Below are positions 10,874 through 21,280 of a stretch of 64,000 nt of DNA, piece after piece (the stretch's first letter is position 1; each line of letters begins with the position of its first letter). The DNA comes from Apostichopus japonicus (taxonomy: Eukaryota; Echinodermata; Holothuroidea; Aspidochirotida; Stichopodidae). The notes under the pieces are model-generated. The model did no database searches. It saw nothing but the letters and a program-made list of their open reading frames with translations, and was not told the origin of the DNA. The position numbers were made by a program, and so were the translations under genes. Where the stretch lies: positions 19,984,094-20,048,093 of the forward strand of contig NC_092563.1 in assembly GCF_037975245.1 (NCBI RefSeq). The letters run 5' to 3'.

Positions 10874-12469
10874 GTCATTCGCTTGTTAATCCCACATGCA
10901 CAGCTTCATAGCAGACGAAAGTACACACTGCATTTATCGGAATTTGCAAAACATTGGTCGAAGTTTGCAGACGGTAAGCTCCGCCCACAAGCCACCAGTA
11001 TAGAATGTAGAGTCCACGCTACATGCACTGTGTCAATGGTTGCTACCGTTCAATGTTGCTGCGCTGCACTCTAACCCCTATTACATACATGGTAAAATAT
11101 TAATAACGTGTGATCAGTCGGCTACATGTCACTTAAAGTAAATGGCCTAAAACTACACAAAGAATACAGCCTGGGCATGAAATTGAAATAATCTGGTACT
11201 AACGTCAACCTTCTTCTCTGTATTTCCAAGTAACAAGACAACTTCACCGATACGCTTCCAAGTAACAACACATATGCAAGCGTGAAATGTGCAACTCGAT
11301 ATGCCACAAGGATGCCTTCGTCACGTCAACAAAGCCAGTACGTCGTATTGTTAACAATGCCAGAAACAATACAAATGCAACAAAATTGTTTGTGTATTTG
11401 TTCATATTTCCACCTATTTTGATCAGACAATGAAAATGAATAAGTAAACACGTTTACATTGTATAATAAGTAAGTAAAGAGAATATTTAACAACAACAAA
11501 CGGAACATTATATTAAAATGTATATCAAGTTAAACTGTATCCAGACTTCAGTAGTCGTCTGTATGCAAATACGCGTCAACAATGATTCTTGATAATCGAA
11601 ACAATCATGGCGTACGACAAACTCGAATGCCAGATAATATAAAGAAAGTAACGTTTTATAATGAAGTAAACATGAAGTAAACATTGAACAAATGTTAATT
11701 TAAATTTATTGACATGTTAAATGTTATATAAATATATTCTAAACACAATATATTATATCAATTGCAATTGGTACCAATCCTACCCTCATAAAAATGAACT
11801 TCTTTTTCTCTGTCTTCGCATATTCATGAGATTTACAAAGTGAACATTAAAATGATAATTTCTTACGAAAAACTGCATGAACTATACTCAGAAACTGTCG
11901 TTCCCGATTCCACTTATGTATCAATTATTGCGTTAAACAATGACACCAAAGATGCCTTGTAGCAGGAGATAATGCTGACGAAACATTTACGTCACGTGAT
12001 CATAATTAGACGTCTAGGACGCATAACTGACCATGACTGATGGTCAGTAAATAAAAGTATGTTGAGATCCTTCACAAAATACGAAAAGTTTATATAATTG
12101 TGGGTTTGGGTTTTCTTCTTTTTTTTTCCTTTTTTTTTGGGGGGGGGGGCTAACTTGTGCGAAAAGGTCACGGTTGCGAACTCCTCCTACATTCCTAGAA
12201 GTCCGATCACATTCGAACTGTGTAGGTAGGTGTCTGACCATGAAAACTCGTACCTGCGTGATTGGTGACTTCATAAGTCAAATATCAAAGGTCAAAGGTA
12301 AAGTACCCCAAAACTGTTTTTTTTTTCATAGCCATTACCTGTTTATCAGTATGGAAAGGTCATTAAGCCACAAGCTATGAAGAGAGTAATGGGACAACAT
12401 TTTAAGATAGCAACCAGATGCATTCAGAAGTAACCCAACAATAACTTCCGTCATGGAACAGATGAGTCT
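10874..12469. other. No gene seen
   Basis: AT-rich non-coding DNA with a T-run followed by a G-run at about 12118-12150. No exon, RNA gene or bounded repeat could be supported. Confidence 0.5.
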
Positions 12470-12757
12470 TTAAAGGAGAAATAAACTCTAGGTTTTTGGA
12501 GTGTACATGCGGTAGGGGATATTTTTCTGATACGATTTATGAAATTACTTAGCAAAATATAGTTTCCCTGAATTTTCCAATTTTTTTTTTTTTACCCATT
12601 TGAACAACGGCCATTTTGTTAATTTGAGTATTAAGGGCGCTTCAAAAGTGACGTAGGCTAGCCTCATCGTAACTTCAAAACAATGAAGCTTTGCATGCGA
12701 GTTATAGTCTATTCACACTATGTTCGAGCATCTTGCTTGCTTATTTCACCGGTTAAA

Positions 12758-12860
12758 ATGCCCGAATGCCAAGCCTTTGGTTGTGTTAACCGAAGAGGGG
12801 AAGAGGGAGCAGAAAAGTGTAAAAGATATTTCGTTATTCCAGATGGAATAAAATATGAGA
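12758..12860 (+). pseudogene. THAP zinc-finger domain, N-terminal part
   Basis: From the ATG at 12758 the frame reads MPECQAFGCVNRRG and then KRYFVIPD. The start Met-Pro, the C-x3/4-C pair, the Asn after it and the F-x-x-P core near residue 28 are those of a THAP domain, a C2CH zinc finger that binds DNA in P-element and Kolobok transposases and in host THAP proteins. The second Cys and His of the finger are not in this frame; the reading frame continues only to 12967 without the expected conserved Trp. Either an intron starts near residue 30 or the domain is truncated. It lies inside the TTAA-bounded transposon. An in-frame ATG at 12683 exists, but THAP domains sit at the extreme N terminus, so 12758 is preferred. 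Confidence 0.65.
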
Positions 12861-12868
12861 GTGAACTT

Positions 12869-13292
12869 TCACTGAGGTGTACAGTACCTATTCGTTATGT
12901 TCTCAGCAGCCGTAGGAAAAGGATTCTTCTTCTTGTACCTCAAGAAATTTACAAAACAGAGTTCTAAATGAACTGGCTGCAAAAATATCTGGGAGAATTC
13001 AGGTCTGTTGGTCAGACATTCTCCTGCGTTCAACAAAGCTATTTCTGCGAACAATCCACAGCAGCATACCCTCCCCTTGTCGCTTTCCAATGGCGAACAG
13101 AGTGCACACAGACACCATTCTTCGCAGTGGCTCGCGGAACCGGTATTCGTATCAGCATTGGAATTCGACACAACATTAACAACAGTCGCGGACTGATTCT
13201 TTGCACAAACTCCTCCTCTCGATATCTCAGTTCTTCCTCTGAATATTCTGGTTCGAAAAGATACGATTCCAATCCAAAGGCTTCAATTTTCT
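12869..13292 (-). pseudogene. P2X7 ballast-like (P2RX7_C) cysteine domain, frame-disrupted
   Basis: On the minus strand one frame (13272 downward) reads ESYLFEPEYSEEE, and a second frame (13171 to the stop at 12869) reads HCEEWCLCALCSPLES then VCCC, and ends with a segment rich in Leu, Cys and Phe. A Y-x-FEP entry followed by an acidic stretch, W-C-x-C-x2-C and a later V-C-C is the pattern of the cytoplasmic zinc-binding 'ballast' domain of P2X7 receptors, which also occurs in many invertebrate proteins without a channel. The two parts are in different frames, so an indel or short intron separates them near 13160. No ATG opens the first part; an AG acceptor-like site precedes it. It is antisense and convergent to the THAP remnant in the same transposon. 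Confidence 0.55.
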
Positions 13293-13659
13293 ATTTTGAA
13301 GATAATAGCTCGACAGTATATTGGAGTGCAATGATGGACGTAAGTAACGCTATCGCTAGGACTGAGTACGGTATGCGTGTTGAAAGCAATCTAATTTAAA
13401 CACGTTAAAAATCAAATCCTTGAAAAGATCCCAAAATTTATATTTCTACTGATACTCGTTCCAATAACAAATTTCACACACTTTTTAAGCATTTTTACAG
13501 ATCAATAAAGACAAAAGATATTTTTTGATCGATATTTTATTTCACCTCAAAGAAGGGATTTTTATGCTTTTCTTTTGCTTTTACTAGAAAGACCATCTGT
13601 CAAAACGTAAGAATGGATGCAAAAAAAAAACAAAAAACTAGGGTTTATTTCTCCTTTAA

Positions 13660-14085
13660 TGCCATGGATTGCCCATTTGTTTCACCTTTATATTTGTTCT
13701 AGAAGAAAACTTCACAATGTTTGAAATTATACCGAGAAATAAACTGTTTTATTCACTACAGTTATTAAACACTATTTAAATAAGACACGGACGTGTGCTT
13801 AGTGTTGCATAACCTACTTAAAATATAATCTATCCACTCGCTTTTGTTTTGTTTTATATCTACATTAACAATGGAATAAGTCCCTCTTATGATAAGGGGT
13901 ATGAGTTTGATTCCAGGAATTAATTTTTGGGGCTAAAATCCTCCCCACCCCCCCCCCAAAAAAAAAACAGAATATCAAAGGAAACATTGGGTTTCCGATA
14001 TATCAAGTTAAGATGGTAACTATATTCGTCCTAAAATTCATGTTTTTTTACATATACAATTATCAGGTAGGTTTTATGTAGATGG

Positions 14086-14183
<98 letters not shown>

Positions 14184-14540
14184 TTAATTAATGTGACATT
14201 TTATATCAACATATGAAAGCGAAGGCTCATATAATCTGTGTTTTGTAAAGTTAACAATGTTTACAAGTTAACAGCACATTTAGTTACAAGACTGGCATTG
14301 ACATGTAAAGACGTACACTAATTACTTTCAATTTGGTTGATATATAATATCTTATACACACGTACCATACAAGATATTATTCGAATATCCTATTTCTATA
14401 TATTCTTAATACCGGCATTTTATACGAGGTCATTGTGACGTTGCAGGGCAGGGCAGTTGCTTAATGAACTTTTCTTTTAAACTCTCACTACAAACTGATT
14501 GGCAAACTAGTTTACTTTTCTCCTCTAACACGGTTTCAAC
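13660..14540. other. Gene-upstream DNA with a 90-base (TA)n tract
   Basis: A (TA)n tract runs from about 14089 to 14179 and ends in AATTAATTAATTAATGTG. C- and A-runs occur near 13945-13970. The final 150 bases precede the start of the complete secreted-protein gene; a TATATA word lies near 14398 but no clear core promoter could be assigned. Confidence 0.5.
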
Positions 14541-14551
14541 TCTTTTTTATC

Positions 14552-16591
14552 ATGAAGTACGAAAACTATTTATTCTGTGTATTGTGTCTTCTTGTGGTCA
14601 CGCAGTACAGTGGAGCATTGATAGAGGAAGATGTTGCGCGAGTTTACTGGGATGGAGTGGCTTTCTACATCCCTGTCAGCAGAGATGCTATTCAGAATAG
14701 GTTAGACGAGTGGTACGAATCGAATTCTGATGTTTGTCAGGGTAAGTGTTCTCAATGATAAGAGTCAAAGGAAACGAAAATGTATGTGACGGTAATAAAT
14801 TGCCCTATACCTCTGTAAATGAATGTGTGTCACAGGTGAAGCTTTGCGTTGGCTGTAACGTCGCATCATTTTGACCAAACCGTGACATTTTGAGGGTCGC
14901 TAAATTTAGCCACAGGTAACGCCGTTATTCGATTACACTAAACATTGGCTGCTCTTAAATATATCGCATTATTAACAAATTTAACGTATGGTGGAAGTTT
15001 TCGCTATAGTATTCATGGTGAGTTGGGGGAAGGGGGTGATAAGGTGTAAATTCTGTGGAGTAAGCTAATAGGTTATACTGATGTTTTTTAACGATCGAGC
15101 ATGTTAAGCATACACTGTATATATCAAACTCAACTGTTACATTTCATATCTTTATTTAAAACCTTGTTTATTGATGTATTGTAAAATGGCTTAAGAAATT
15201 GATATCGAGATGAGGGTCCGGGAAGGGGGAGGGGGGGGGGTTACAATAGATCAACCAATCTGTTGCAAATCTTTTCAATCTCCCAAAATCATTTGATTGA
15301 GAATTTGTGTGTTATTGCCATTGACCAAAACGATTCTTTGAAAAGATCAATCTAGAAAAGGGAAAGAACATTTCTGGGAACTAAACCTAAAGACCACGGC
15401 ACCATTCAGTTTAAACATCAGAAACGGTCTGCCGTCCCAGATAAACCAAAACAATTCCTTTGAAATTGCAACGGAATCGGATTAAAAAAATCCGACACGG
15501 ATTAAAATAATCCGATTTTCCAAAACTTCTGATACATCCAGCAGAAATCAGTAAGTCGTATTGACTTCAATGCCATGCCGACACTCTTTTCTATTAATAC
15601 ATACATACATACACACATACATACATACACCCATACATACATACATACATACATACATACATACATACATACATACATACATACATACATACATACATTC
15701 ACCCATACAAACATAAGTCATTCGTAGATGGCCCAAACTGCAGGTTGTACAGCATTCTAAACCCCTAAAATGTTCCAAAGTACTTACTGAGGATCTTACT
15801 TGGTCCAAATTGTACACATATATTAATAAGTATACATTATAACTTCATTTTGTTACTGTTTTCCAGGTCCCAGATTATTTTTACCGAACTTCCGTGTGTT
15901 TCCAGAGTTAATGAACGAAACCCAACACCCAATATACATCGACTTTGGGTACATGACGTTCTCTGACTTTGAGGATGGTAGCGACCCTCACAACCCTCTC
16001 TTTTACGGCATTGAAGTCGCTGTTACCATTCCTTTATTGACTGACCAACCGGATGGACCGCCTAGATACTCGCTGGCCCTCGCTAAATTCTACGATCGAA
16101 GTCGGGTTGATTTTCCAAAACCGAATGTTCTCTACCCATACATTCCTGCTGATGAACTTACACTGGATGACGAAGGCGCTTCTATTCTGATAGGTGAGGA
16201 AAGGATGAGCGTTACCTTTCAAAGACAAAATCATCCCTGTATTCCGCCAGCAGATGTTATCCGTCACGAGTTTGACGCATTTGTGAAAGAGGATTTGCAC
16301 TTCGGAATCCCGGAACCGCATTTCGGGTACAGCAATTGTGATCCTTGCAAAAACAAGTTCTGCGCAGCTGAAGAGAAATTGAAATGCGCGGTGAGCCGCT
16401 ATGCGCCTAATCTCTGTCAAGCCTGGGTGCCTATTGACGTCGCTCCTTGCGCTACCTCAGTTCAAGTTGGAACTGTTACAGATTACTTCCGGGACTTCAT
16501 GCTCTTTGGTGATAATCCGATTAATGTTATTGCATCGGAAACGTTCTTTGGTAACTTTACGACTGGTTTGAAGTATCCTTGTATCGAGTAA
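14552..16591 (+). CDS. Secreted cysteine-containing protein, copy 2, two exons (14552-14741, 15867-16591)
   Basis: Exon 1 starts at ATG 14552 and gives a short polar start, a hydrophobic core YLFCVLCLLVV and a likely signal-peptidase site near YSGA, then a tail ending SDVCQ. It ends in phase 1 at G 14741 before GTAAGTG. Exon 2 starts after TTTTCCAG at 15866, completes the Gly codon and stays in frame to TAA at 16589-16591. The predicted precursor has about 304 residues. Exon 2 carries sequons MNET and GNFT and a cysteine cluster (CDPCKNKFC, LKCAV, NLC, APC) plus a final YPCIE tail. No transmembrane segment other than the signal is seen. AATAAA lies at 17075-17080. The protein is predicted to be exported. 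I do not recognise the family and give no function. The copy at 5157 is about 94% identical over the exon. Confidence 0.85.
15599..15710. repeat. (CATA)n microsatellite in the intron
   Basis: About 110 bases of tandem ACAT/CATA tetramers within the intron of the complete gene copy. Frames rich in Met-Tyr-Val-Cys across it are artefacts of the repeat. Confidence 0.95.
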
Positions 16592-17158
16592 TTGTTGCTG
16601 TAAACTTTGCATGATGGTTTAAACGGGCGGGGAGGGGTTGATTGAGATCCCTACATGTATATATGTCCATTGTATGATGTAGCCAATGACATTACTAGCG
16701 TCGACAGGCAGCAGGCTTTTGTCAGCAGTGTTAAAATGCTCTCATTCTATCATATCTTTCGTTAATTAATTAGCATTTTAAATCAAACTCGGTGAAGGCA
16801 TACTTTTTTGTGGCATTTCTAAAAGTAGATGTTGCAGGGCTTGAGATGCGCAGAGAGAGAGAGAGAGAAAGTGGAGGGGGAGAGAGAGGTGGAGAGAGCG
16901 ATGAATGATGCACCCCGCTATAGACTTGTGTCATATTTCAACTATATCCATTCATTTTTTGTTTCCCCTCGTTGTATTATTTGAGGGTTTTCTTAAAAGC
17001 ATGTGGCAAACGTAGAATACCGTACATATTTCCTGCTTCAAAACTTTCCAATCATGTAACGCCCTCATCGGAACAATAAACAGGTATAGCATTTTAAATT
17101 GTTTATATCATTCTTATTTCCAGTATCTTTTCACATACCATAAAGTTACGGTTACAGT

Positions 17159-18483
17159 CAGGGACGTAGCCAGGAGAGCGACTGCTCCCCCCCCCCCCTT
17201 CAGTGTCGAAAACAAATATTAAAAACTGTTGTTTTTTAGCATGGGATTTTGTCAGTGCTCTTTTGATCTTGAATACTCGTCAGCTCCGTTAACTCGATTA
17301 TAATCATAGTAGCATTTAAACCTACTGATTCAGCTACTTACTTAGTTTGGCAGATGCAATTAGCTAAATTTAGCATATAGCCTATTACAAGCCCACAGTT
17401 GGCCGCTGCGTAATAAAATGCATATTGCCTACCTAGCCGCACTCGATGGAGTGTCACGAACCGTATGCACAACGACTTTGACAACGTTCGTTCTCCACCT
17501 TTCTATGATTTGTCCTAAGTTGTTACACGAACAGCATGTTATGAAGCTAAGCTAGCAATCGTACGTGATACGCGCTTCCTATAAATAATTATTAAACTGT
17601 TATTCACTGCGATAACGATATTTGTTTTTAGGCCACTGCACATCTGGCTGTCTTACAAAATATGAAAGTTTATAATAATAATAATAAATGAACTTATAAA
17701 GCGCTAAAATCTACGAAGTATGCAATAGCGCTGTACAACCCTAATAGAACGCCAACTTGAAAAATGAGTCTTCAAACAAGACTTGAACTGACTGAGAGTG
17801 GGAGAACTCCGCAGAGATATTGGCAGACCATTCCAGAGCTTGGGCCCGGCTGATTGAAAGGCACGGTCGCCATAGGTTTTCAGTTTAGTTCTGGGAACAG
17901 TGAGAGTGAGTGTATTGCTAGAACGCAAGGTATAACGATTATTGACCTGGAAGGACAGATCGTCTGACAAATAGGCGGGTGCCATTCAATGAATGCACTT
18001 ATACACCAGGAGCAGTACTTTGAACTTAATATGAACTTACTCTGAATTCAACAGGCAACCGGTGCAAAGAATGGAGGATACTCAACGATGGTGTGTTGAA
18101 GTCATAGCAGTCTACAACAAGCCTGGCTGCGCTGTTCTGCAGACGTTGCAGTTTCTGAATCAGATACCCTATATTGTCCATCAGTTAAGATTGTCATATA
18201 CATTAAAGTCCAAACATTGGACAATAAGAAAGAAACACCCTACTGGAAAAATTGTAAAAGAGCACTATGTTTGTCGTTCTGATTTTAGGTATATATGAAA
18301 GAATTCAGACAGGAAACAAAATCTGCTGATAATAGGATATCATATAATAATGATGGAACTGGCAAAACATTGCACCAGATCGCACCTAAGGACCTTCAAT
18401 TGTTCAAAAAATCTCCCTTTAGAAACCTCCCCCATATCAATCGAAAAATGTGCTCCCCTTTCAAATTCCTGGCTACGTCGCTG
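17159..18483. mobile_element. Non-autonomous hAT-like element, copy 2, split by a LINE fragment
   Basis: The ends CAGGGACGTAGCCAGGA and TCCTGGCTACGTCGCTG are inverted repeats with one mismatch over 17 positions. Identical duplications GTTACAGT lie at 17151-17158 and 18484-18491. Copy 1 is about 460 bp shorter because it lacks the inserted LINE piece. Confidence 0.85.
17672..18165 (-). pseudogene. L2/CR1-type LINE 3' fragment
   Basis: Minus-strand frames read LQRLQNSAARLVV, then MAPAYLSDDLSFQ, then YGDRAFQSAGPKLWNGLP with LRSSPTLSQFKSCLKTHF at the C terminus. This is the end of an L2/CR1-group ORF2. The 3' tail is a short (TAA)n repeat, seen on the plus strand as ATAATAATAATA at about 17672-17687. 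The fragment interrupts sequence that is continuous in the first hAT copy, so it inserted after the segmental duplication, or was lost from copy 1. It is 5'-truncated, with a frame break near 18000. Confidence 0.85.
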
Positions 18484-18583
18484 GTTACAGTTATTGATGT
18501 GCGTAGTATTTCAAAGGCGAGGAGGAGGGGGTGGGGGGAGCTTAAATCAAACTTTCCCAACTGATTTAGGTATGGGCTTAAAT

Positions 18584-20450
18584 CCTTATGGAAGGAACAG
18601 AGACGAATCAATGATTTTATAAGGGAGGGGTGCTCCCTCTCATATCATCATATTTACTGACGGATAGCAAGCCCTTGGATCTCAATTAATTCGAAGATTT
18701 TACAGACAGTTAATTAAAAGCCACTGTGATAAATACAGGTTGTATTTCGATACCACTTATATTCTTTCTTTTTTCTCTCTCTATTTTCTAGAAATGATAC
18801 TTTAAACATTATAGAGTCTATTAATAAAAATGGCGTAACTATGCCTACAGTATAGCACACGAACTATATATTTTTTAAATACGAAAACATAGACTTTTAA
18901 CTTGTTAACCATCATGTTATTCGAGTGCACATGATGTTGAATGGCATACATCGATGCTCTGTTCTAAAAAATATATTAAAAAACAAAATCAATATGAAAT
19001 TTGACATTAACGGATTACGTTAGCAATTCGGATCGGACTAAGATATGCCAAATATAGCATAAACGTGTTCTTAAAGCTGTATATTACCCGTTGCAATTGC
19101 TCCAATCTCTTGAGACAGTTCTCTGCCGACAAAGGAAATATACAGGTGCGGATCCAAATCAGGTTAAACGTTAAAATTGGGTCGGGTTACTTTTCAGAAC
19201 ATGTCACATAATCAAGAAACACACTATGTGTCTCGTTCCACATGGTAATGACACACACACACTCTCACATTACATTTGAACCCCAGACCAGCCCAACCCC
19301 ATTATTGTCATCGTGGTACACTTATTGTACAGCCTACTGATGTACACTGACTCACCAAGAGGTGCAATATATCATCCCAACAACAGAACAGTGTTACAAG
19401 TTTTCGTGTGACATTGCGTCGAAATATAAATGATTAACATATATATTATAAACAAATCACAGGCGCATACAAAATCATCATTCAAGCCTTTTTTTTTGGC
19501 GACTGTCAATAATTGTGAGTGTGGGGTAGTGATGCAACTAGTTCAAGAAGGTACATGTGTAACAGTTACGCATGTCCAGGCATAACGAAGTACCTTCTTT
19601 GTACAGTAGGTAAATACCAGCCGTAAAATGCAGCAATATTGCTATTGCTACGGTGGAATTGTTAACGCTATACTTCATTTATAAATTCTTATGTGAAAGC
19701 TCAAACCAGATATTTTCATTACGAAATATGTGACCTCAGCATAAACCAAGGGTACCTGTATTAATGAAAATAATAATTAAATATGCACACAATTGTTTGC
19801 TGTACTGTAGGAGCAATCGAGGCGCGGGGGGGGGGGGTCTAAATGACTGAGCATTGATAAAACTGAAATGAGCGCCTTGATGCCGAGCCGGGTCGGTTCC
19901 ATTGGCCCTCCTTGGGGCCCCAGATTGCCCAGAGGCAAAGCTCCGATGGGGTCCCAGGTGCGGACTCACATCTAGAAATCTTTAAGTTGCTTCTGTTCGG
20001 TCCCTGAATTGATATATCAGTAAACATGTTTCTAATATCACATGTGACAAGTGATTAGACGTAAATTAAGAAAGACTTTGGGCCTTTACCAAGATCAATA
20101 AAACTGAGACTTAGCCAAAAACGGAAACAATCTTAAAGTTTGCACACAATAATGAAATCACATTGTTATACAGAAAGTCTACAACACGCATGCACACATA
20201 TGGTATCAAAAGTGTAATTAAAAAGAACTGTTGGGTATCCGGGTAAATTCACTTTATCGGAAACATAAAAAACTATAAAATAAAGATACTTCGGGGCAGT
20301 AGCCTAGGTAGAACCTCTAGGGAGCATATATGGAACATCGAGCAACATTATGTATCTCCCAAATGTTACATAATGATGTTTTGATGTGTGTTTATGCCAG
20401 CTGGGCCATTTTCAGAAAGTTTTAGACTGCCATTTCCCTAAAGAGACTAT
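18584..20450. other. No gene seen; holds one dispersed repeat copy
   Basis: AT-rich non-coding DNA. A G-run lies at about 19826-19838. The stretch about 19860-20070, read on the minus strand, resembles 29565-29690 on the plus strand and marks a dispersed repeat pair in opposite orientation. Confidence 0.5.
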
Positions 20451-20954
20451 CATGACACCAGAGCCGTATATAGAGAGAGTTTGGCCAACTGGCGATTTGT
20501 GACGTCACACGCAAACCATGGGCATCAAAATAGGTCCAGTTGTCGTTACCAGTTTCGCGAAACACGAAAAACACCACACACAATATATAGCAGCTTTGCA
20601 CACTGTGCTCGTTGCGAACAAACGAAGCGACTCAGAATGTCAGATTTTGACAGGCATACGAGGAACAAAATGGATATCAGGTAATGAATTAGAGTATGCG
20701 TTAGTTAATCACATTTACGTTATCTTCACACCTGAAATGCATAGAAAACTAGCTGAAAACCTGTCATTACACTTGTTTTATTTTACGCCTCATACTACTA
20801 GTCCTACTTTAGTCATACAAACGAAAAGAGTCCTGGCTAGGCTAGATTACAGACGCACAACTATAGCATCAGGCCTACATTAATAGATCCTTCAATTAAA
20901 TAAAGTAGGCCTACACATAAAATGACAATTTATGCTTCACTGATCTTTTCAGGT

Positions 20955-21280
20955 TTGCCAAAAGTAGTTGTACCAGAGATTGTATTAAACTCCAGAAGTT
21001 ACATAGTAGGATTAATATTCGGCATAACTTTTTCTCTAAAGTCTAATACAACTTATACAAGGGTTGTGAATGGATGGAATGGTTTGCCTGAGAAGGTTGA
21101 ATTGCAAGTAGTGTGAATGGGTTTAAGAATACTTTGGATGAGTACATTAAGCATTGTAATTGGGTATGACATTTGATGTCCTCGGTTTTATTCCTCTCAT
21201 ATAGCCTTAGGGTCCTTAATGGGGACTTGAGTGTCTCTCCTGGTCTTTTTTTCTACTAAACTAAACTATATACTTGAGTG
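20955..21280 (+). pseudogene. CR1-like LINE 3' end
   Basis: The frame around 21055-21110 reads TYTRVVNGWNGLPEKV, followed in other frames by an FKNTLDEYIKHC-like stretch, the typical extreme C terminus of CR1/RTE-group ORF2 proteins. A short TAAAC-type tail follows near 21260. The fragment is inside the 31-bp-TIR transposon. Confidence 0.65.

Larger units (their letters stand above)
12474..13655. mobile_element. TTAA-target DNA transposon (Kolobok-like) with THAP and P2X7-like remnants
   Basis: Terminal inverted repeats of about 25 bp start AGGAGAAATAAAC at 12474 and end with the complement GTTTATTTCTCCT at 13655, with two mismatches over 25 positions. Each end is bordered by TTAA (12470-12473 and 13656-13659), a typical 4-bp target duplication. 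TTAA targets plus a THAP-type DNA-binding domain inside point to the Kolobok superfamily; piggyBac also uses TTAA but its transposase has no THAP domain. At 1.2 kb it lacks a full transposase and is probably non-autonomous. The superfamily call is inference from target site and domain content. Confidence 0.8.
15715..18577. repeat. Segmental duplication, copy 2 (gene exon, 3' flank, hAT element)
   Basis: Partner of 4970-7287. Exon, 3' flank and hAT ends align; differences include a roughly 100-base extra piece after the stop codon (about 16620-16735) and a LINE fragment inside the hAT element. Confidence 0.8.

Noticed and set aside
12968-13399. 143-codon plus-strand open frame
   Set aside because: It is antisense to the P2X7-ballast-like frames and shows no motif of its own.
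15502-15817. Met-Tyr-Val-Cys repeat open frames
   Set aside because: They are translations of the (CATA)n microsatellite in an intron.
19736-20027. Open frames with PHLGPHRSF and similar
   Set aside because: They lie in a dispersed repeat pair with 29630-29860 and are not conserved in frame.
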